Assembly: GCA_913054055.1 (NCBI GenBank) | Contig: CAJXIT010000099.1 | Span: 1-10,530 of the forward strand | Source: an uncultured Thalassolituus sp. | Lineage (GTDB): Bacteria > Pseudomonadota > Gammaproteobacteria > Pseudomonadales > Oceanobacteraceae | Direction of reading: 5' to 3' | Length of the DNA: 10,530 nucleotides | Part shown: positions 6,723-10,530 of the stretch, one piece after another | Layout: every line of letters starts with the position of its first letter | Position numbering within the stretch: position 1 is the first letter of the stretch | Program-made: the position numbers and the translations under genes | Notes under the pieces: model-generated | Seen by the model: the letters and a program-made list of their open reading frames with translations, nothing else | The model's database searches: none | What the model was told of the DNA's origin: nothing

Positions 6723-7394
6723 ATGGCTAATCATATTTTCATCTTAGCTACCGTCATGCTATTGGCTGGTATCTTTGGTGGTCTAGTAAATTATTACTTA
6801 TATGGCGACAATGATCCTGATGCAACCAGCTTGCCAAGGTGTTTGGTTGTGGGCATTGGTGCAGCTTTTTTAGTGCCGGTGATTTTGGATTTGGTAAACA
6901 GTGAGCTGATACTTGAAACTCAGGGCGACCCTTCGCGGCTATTGATTTTCACAGGTTTTTGCTTGATCTCGGCCATCGCCAGTCGGTTCTTTATTACCAA
7001 TATGTCTGACCGTATTTTAGATGCCGCTCGTCATGCTCGTGAACAATCAGAAACGGTTCATCATGATTTGCGAGTCATTAAGAATGAATTATTGCCTCTG
7101 ATCGATACCGAGACTGAGCAAGATTTAGAGCCTGAAGAAGAAGTGGAAACGGTTCAATACAGTGAAGAATTAGACGTAACCAGCTCAAGTGCCTTAAAAA
7201 TGCTGGCAACTGGCCGATACATATTTAGATCACTGGCGGGTTTATGCCGTGAATCTAATAATGATGAAGCCACCATGTTGCAAACATTGGGTGTTTTGGT
7301 TTCTCGCAGTTTAGTAGGGAAGGTAAGTGGCAAAAACGGTGTGCGTTGGCACATCACTGAAAAAGGACGCCGCGTACTGGAGAGCCATATGTAA
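6723..7394 (+). CDS. Three-TM membrane protein with cytosolic winged-helix domain (possibly YEATS-associated three-TM family)
   Basis: A 223-residue inner-membrane protein. Three TM helices lie at about 5-26, 40-58 and 72-90. The positive charges after TM3 (R88, R97, R103, R106) place the C-terminus in the cytosol. A helical segment (about 95-127) and an acidic linker (128-150) follow. Residues about 154-221 look like a winged helix: helix ALKMLATGRYIFRSLAG, a helix-turn-helix over 177-197 (SNNDEATMLQTLGVLVSRSL), and a wing (VGKVSGKNGVRWHIT) leading to the last helix. The N-terminal half resembles, from memory, proteins called YEATS-associated helix-containing, whose role is unproven; no YEATS domain is present here. 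The ribosome site GAGAGGT has ideal spacing. The gene lies 52 bases before the vWA gene, with a hairpin between. Inferred role: a membrane-tethered sensor or regulator. The winged helix may bind DNA or protein. Confidence 0.88.
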   Translation: MANHIFILATVMLLAGIFGGLVNYYLYGDNDPDATSLPRCLVVGIGAAFLVPVILDLVNSELILETQGDPSRLLIFTGFCLISAIASRFFITNMSDRILDAARHAREQSETVHHDLRVIKNELLPLIDTETEQDLEPEEEVETVQYSEELDVTSSSALKMLATGRYIFRSLAGLCRESNNDEATMLQTLGVLVSRSLVGKVSGKNGVRWHITEKGRRVLESHM

Positions 7395-7395
7395 T

Positions 7396-7426
7396 GAAGC
7401 GTTTTTTGCTTAGGCAACAACGCTTC
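7396..7426. repeat. Strong intergenic hairpin between the winged-helix and vWA genes
   Basis: GAAGCGTT (7396-7403) pairs perfectly with AACGCTTC (7419-7426). Inside it, TTGC (7406-7409) pairs with GCAA (7414-7417) around a TTAG loop, giving 12 base pairs broken by a small internal loop. It begins one base after the upstream stop codon and ends two bases before the AAGGAAG ribosome site of the vWA gene. No T-run follows, so it is not a simple terminator. It is more likely to set the ratio of the two proteins by mRNA processing or protection, or by affecting translation. Confidence 0.6.
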
Positions 7427-7446
7427 TAAGGAAGTCGTGATCGACA

Positions 7447-10371
7447 ATGATTTACTCCATACAAAAGCCATTGATTATTGTCGCTTATGCAATTTTGATG
7501 TTTATGTGCCCAGGTGCCCATGCAGCTCCTGGGGACATAGCGCCCATCTCACCAGTTAGTAACCCTCAACAAACAACCCCAGCACAAGCCGTTCAACCTA
7601 GTGCTGTAAAACCGGCCTTTGCTATACCTAAGGCAACAGTTAATACCCCCCCTGCTACCCCTGTTACTAAAAGCCCAGTGATTAACAATCCTGCATCTGC
7701 TCAAACTGTGGCGCCTGCTCAAGTGACTACGCCTTCGGCATTGAATACGGTGCAAACAGGGGCGGTATCCGCAAGTAGGCAAGCCCCAGCAGTTGCTCCT
7801 GTAAAATCAGTTCAACCACAAGCTGAGATAACTTCAGGGGCTGAAATCCCTGATGATGTGATGTCTGTAAAAGCCATTGATGGTTTGGACTTACCCCAGC
7901 AAAGCCAAAGCAAAATAGTGCCCACCAGTCAGGCGTCAGATGTCCGTATCATTATCGATATCTCTGGCTCAATGAAACAAAACGACAGTAATAATGTGCG
8001 CATTCCGGCGTTAAATCTAATTGTGGAAATGCTGCCAGATGGCGCTCAAGCGGGTGTCTGGACCTTTGGGCAGTGGGTTAACATGTTAATCCCTCCTGAG
8101 AAAGTAGATCAAGCATGGCGTGATAATGCTAAAAAACAAGCACAGAAGATTAATAGTCATGGTTTAAGAACCAATATTGGCGAGGCCATGGAAAAAGCCA
8201 CATGGAAATTTGAGGCCAATGGTGAGTTTGACCAGCATGTAATTTTATTAACAGATGGTCTGGTCGACATTGCTAAAGACAGTGACCCTAAGCAACAAGA
8301 AAAGAACGAAGCTGAGCGCCAACGTATTTTAACGAAGGTATTAAAACAGTATCAAAATCTTGGGGTTAAAATTCATTCAATAGCATTGTCTGATAATGCC
8401 GACAAACCTCTACTGGATCGCTTGGCACTTGAAACCGAAGGCACCAGTGAAGTGGTAAACAATTCTGAAGAATTGGTAAAAGCCTTTCTAAAAGCGTTTG
8501 AACAAGCCGCTCCAGAAGTGGCCGAACAAGTGCCTTTATCAAAAGATAATACCTTTGAAATAGATGCCAGTGTAAAAGAATTTACCGCACTGGTTTTTAG
8601 AAAATCCGGTTCAGCACCCACTCAGTTGATCAGCCCATCTGGCAAAGTCATTAGCCAAATTAAAAGCTCTGAAAACGCCAAGTGGTTTGGGGAGTCTCTT
8701 TATGATCTGGTGACTTTGACGACGCCTGAAGCGGGTCAATGGAAAATCGAAGCGGATTTAGACCCGGATAACCAAGTGACGGTCGTCAGTGATTTGAAAA
8801 TGGAGATCGTTAATTTACCCACTACTTTGTTCCCGGGGCAGCAGGTAGATTTTGAAGTGTATTTGCATGAAGACGGTGAAGTCATCAGCAACACTGATTT
8901 CCTTAAGCTTATGACCATCGAAATGACCATGACGGCTGAGTCAGGTCGCAGTGGCACTAAAGTGATCAGTAATCCTGAAAACATTCCAGCAGATGGGCGC
9001 TACAAAGAAAGCATCAAGCGTCTAGCGAAAGAGGGGCAGTACGAATTGAAAGTGAATGTGGATGGCAAAACATTCCAGCGTATGCGCAAAGAATACATTC
9101 AAGTTCGTCAGCCAATCGGGTTTGAAATTAGAAAGCGTATGCATAACGGTGCAGAGGCTTATGCGGTGCGTGTCATCCCTCAGGTTCCAGACATCGAAGT
9201 GGCCAGAACCCGTGTGATTGCAAAATTAAAAGGCCCTGATAGCACATCCATTATTCAAGCCATGCCCTGGATTGAAGAAGGGGTTTGGGAAGCGGTTATA
9301 GAGCCGAATAAAGGCCCTGGAGAATACAAAATCGCCATGAATGTGAAAGGGCGATTTGCAAAAGACCAAGAATTTAGAATTAAACCTGAAGCGATTACTT
9401 TAACTTTTCCGATTCCTGCTGATTTCAGTCATGAATATTATGTGAAAGAAGAAATGCAACAGGCCCCTGCTGAAGAAGCGCCAGAAAATGAGGCTGTGAT
9501 GCCTGATTTAGGGGAAAAAATGAAAGAGCAAGCTGAAGAAACCCCAGCCCCTGAGGAAGAAGCAGAACAAACAGATGAAGACACGAGTACTGAAGAAATC
9601 CCCGAGGCTGGTGACGCCGCCAATGAAGAGTTAGCAGAATCAGAAGTACCGGGTGAATCCGAAGAAGCTGAAGAATCCACTTCTATTCCATCGTGGTTAT
9701 ATATACTCATTCCAATAGTAACCATCTTACTGGGAGTCGGTGGTTTCTTTGTATATCGCATGATGGCTAAGAAAAAAGCCGAACAACAGGCACCCGTTGA
9801 AAAACCGGGTGATACTGGTATGGCAGCTCCTGAAGTTAGCTTAAATGATGGGATGGATGATGAAGACTTTGATGAAGACTTTGACTTAAGTGACAGTGAT
9901 GATGACGAAGAGCTAATTGCTGAAGGTGGGGATTTAGACGATCTTGATGGTCTGGATTTATCGAATGATGACGACTTGGATGGTTTAGATGATATTCCTG
10001 ATTTAGTTGAGCCAGCAGCTGTTGATGACCTGCCAGAGCCGGATGCGCCAGCAGAAGAAGTCAGCGATGACATACCGGACTTTGATGAAAACTTTGATAT
10101 AGATGCAGAAGCACCGGCTGCCGACCCTGTGGTGGATACACCAGAAGAAAAAGCAGCTGCATTGGATGAACTAGACAGTGTACTAGATGATCTGACTAAT
10201 GATGATGAAGAGAAGATCCCTCAGTTAGACGCCGAAGAACCTGCTCCGGATGATGGATTAGATGATACTCCTGATGAAGAATTAGAAGGTGAGGCGGCCG
10301 TTGACGCCGCTTTAGCCAATTTAGAAAATGAGTTGGATGACCTTGATTTAGATGAAGATAAACCAGAGTAA
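7447..10371 (+). CDS. vWA/TIGR03503-like type I membrane protein with acidic cytosolic tail
   Basis: A 974-residue single-pass protein. Residues 1-26 are a signal peptide (AHA cleavage), followed by a Pro/Ala/Thr/Val-rich linker (27-135). The vWA domain (about 165-355) has a complete metal-binding MIDAS: DISGS at 171-175 (D171, S173, S175), T242 and D270. Residues about 365-660 match, from memory, the TIGR03503 beta-rich region of marine gammaproteobacteria (KEFTALVFRKSGSAP, ending in PITLTFP-like strands). A Glu-rich stalk (about 663-747) leads to a TM helix (749-771) and a basic stop-transfer RMMAKKK. The cytosolic tail 801-974 holds 78 Asp/Glu and only 3 Lys. The MIDAS side should face the periplasm. 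The start is fixed by an in-frame TGA at 7438; ribosome site AAGGAAG lies 12-14 bases away, slightly far. Partner and ligand are unknown; the winged-helix protein upstream is the natural candidate. Confidence 0.93.
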   Translation: MIYSIQKPLIIVAYAILMFMCPGAHAAPGDIAPISPVSNPQQTTPAQAVQPSAVKPAFAIPKATVNTPPATPVTKSPVINNPASAQTVAPAQVTTPSALNTVQTGAVSASRQAPAVAPVKSVQPQAEITSGAEIPDDVMSVKAIDGLDLPQQSQSKIVPTSQASDVRIIIDISGSMKQNDSNNVRIPALNLIVEMLPDGAQAGVWTFGQWVNMLIPPEKVDQAWRDNAKKQAQKINSHGLRTNIGEAMEKATWKFEANGEFDQHVILLTDGLVDIAKDSDPKQQEKNEAERQRILTKVLKQYQNLGVKIHSIALSDNADKPLLDRLALETEGTSEVVNNSEELVKAFLKAFEQAAPEVAEQVPLSKDNTFEIDASVKEFTALVFRKSGSAPTQLISPSGKVISQIKSSENAKWFGESLYDLVTLTTPEAGQWKIEADLDPDNQVTVVSDLKMEIVNLPTTLFPGQQVDFEVYLHEDGEVISNTDFLKLMTIEMTMTAESGRSGTKVISNPENIPADGRYKESIKRLAKEGQYELKVNVDGKTFQRMRKEYIQVRQPIGFEIRKRMHNGAEAYAVRVIPQVPDIEVARTRVIAKLKGPDSTSIIQAMPWIEEGVWEAVIEPNKGPGEYKIAMNVKGRFAKDQEFRIKPEAITLTFPIPADFSHEYYVKEEMQQAPAEEAPENEAVMPDLGEKMKEQAEETPAPEEEAEQTDEDTSTEEIPEAGDAANEELAESEVPGESEEAEESTSIPSWLYILIPIVTILLGVGGFFVYRMMAKKKAEQQAPVEKPGDTGMAAPEVSLNDGMDDEDFDEDFDLSDSDDDEELIAEGGDLDDLDGLDLSNDDDLDGLDDIPDLVEPAAVDDLPEPDAPAEEVSDDIPDFDENFDIDAEAPAADPVVDTPEEKAAALDELDSVLDDLTNDDEEKIPQLDAEEPAPDDGLDDTPDEELEGEAAVDAALANLENELDDLDLDEDKPE

Positions 10372-10425
10372 TTTTACACTGGGGTTTCTTCTAAGCCTTT
10401 GGAAGTAGTCATCCGTGCATGTATT

Positions 10426-10447
10426 TATCATCAATTAAATGATGATA
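10426..10447. repeat. AT-rich 8-bp hairpin downstream of the vWA gene
   Basis: TATCATCA and TGATGATA form a perfect stem around a six-base loop, 54 bases after the vWA stop codon. It lacks G-C strength and a T-run, so it is a poor intrinsic terminator. It may be a 3'-end hairpin or a palindromic protein site. Confidence 0.4.
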
Positions 10448-10474
10448 TTAAGTTCATTATCCTCCCCTAATTGA

Positions 10475-10521
10475 TAGGCCAATAATGTATAATCGGCCTA
10501 ATAATTTACCTTTTATAGGCC
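10475..10521. repeat. Three spaced TAGGCC half-sites at the right edge
   Basis: TAGGCC at 10475-10480, its inverse GGCCTA at 10495-10500, and TAGGCC again at 10516-10521 are centred 20 and 21 bases apart, close to two helical turns. A TATAAT lies between the first two (10488-10493), but without a good -35 at 17 bases. It could be an operator region for a gene beyond the window, or chance. Confidence 0.3.
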
Positions 10522-10530
10522 TTAAACGTA

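Noticed and set aside
6489..6734. An 81-codon minus-strand open frame across the divergent intergenic region
   Set aside because: Its start overlaps the first codons and ribosome site of the well-supported winged-helix gene, it has no ribosome site of its own, and the protein shows no family-like features.
7447..7509. Lipoprotein reading of the vWA protein at Cys21
   Set aside because: Residues before Cys21 (Met-Phe-Met) do not fit a lipobox, whereas AHA at 24-26 fits a type I cleavage site.
9438..10073. A 211-codon minus-strand Ser-rich open frame opposite the vWA tail
   Set aside because: The Ser/Lys-rich composition is what the complementary strand of Asp/Glu codons produces. The plus-strand gene is continuous and has clear domains.
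10471..10493. Promoter TTGATA with TATAAT at the right edge
   Set aside because: The spacer is only 11 bases, too short for sigma-70. The hexamer found at 17 bases (CCCTAA) is a poor -35.

Overview
The window looks like chromosomal DNA from a marine-type gammaproteobacterium. The evidence is a moderately AT-rich composition, a YjaG/DUF416 protein, an MltC-like lytic transglycosylase, a BarA-type hybrid kinase and a large von Willebrand factor A (vWA) protein with a TIGR03503-like region. My guess from memory is an Oceanospirillales-like genus; this was not tested. There are no rRNA or tRNA genes, insertion sequences, CRISPR arrays or phage genes.

Left arm (1-2636, plus strand): the 3' part of an ABC-transporter-type substrate-binding protein (PF04392-like) overlaps by 11 bases a membrane-bound hybrid histidine kinase (HAMP, HisKA, HATPase, receiver; no HPt). 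The pair reads as a ligand-sensing module that must pass phosphate to an HPt protein encoded elsewhere.

Middle (2648-6356, minus strand): two gene groups. The first, in transcription order, is an MltC-like transglycosylase without a lipobox, a small lipoprotein gene overlapping it by 14 bases, then an FMN nitroreductase that converges tail-to-tail on the kinase. The transglycosylase start codon is separated from a strong Shine-Dalgarno sequence by a perfect hairpin. The second group is a DUF416 (YjaG-like) cytosolic protein overlapping by 8 bases an exported, His-rich small protein of unknown function.

Right arm (6723-10371, plus strand): a divergently oriented two-gene cassette. The first gene encodes a three-TM protein with a cytosolic winged-helix domain. 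After a strong intergenic hairpin, the second encodes a 974-residue type I membrane protein: signal peptide, Pro/Ala-rich linker, vWA domain with a complete MIDAS, TIGR03503-like beta region, Glu-rich stalk, TM helix and an extremely acidic Asp-rich cytosolic tail. This is the best candidate for an undescribed system: a periplasmic metal-dependent adhesion or scaffold module that could signal across the inner membrane to a membrane-tethered DNA-binding-type protein. The flanking non-coding stretches hold weak promoters, hairpins and, at the right edge, three spaced copies of a 6-base half-site.
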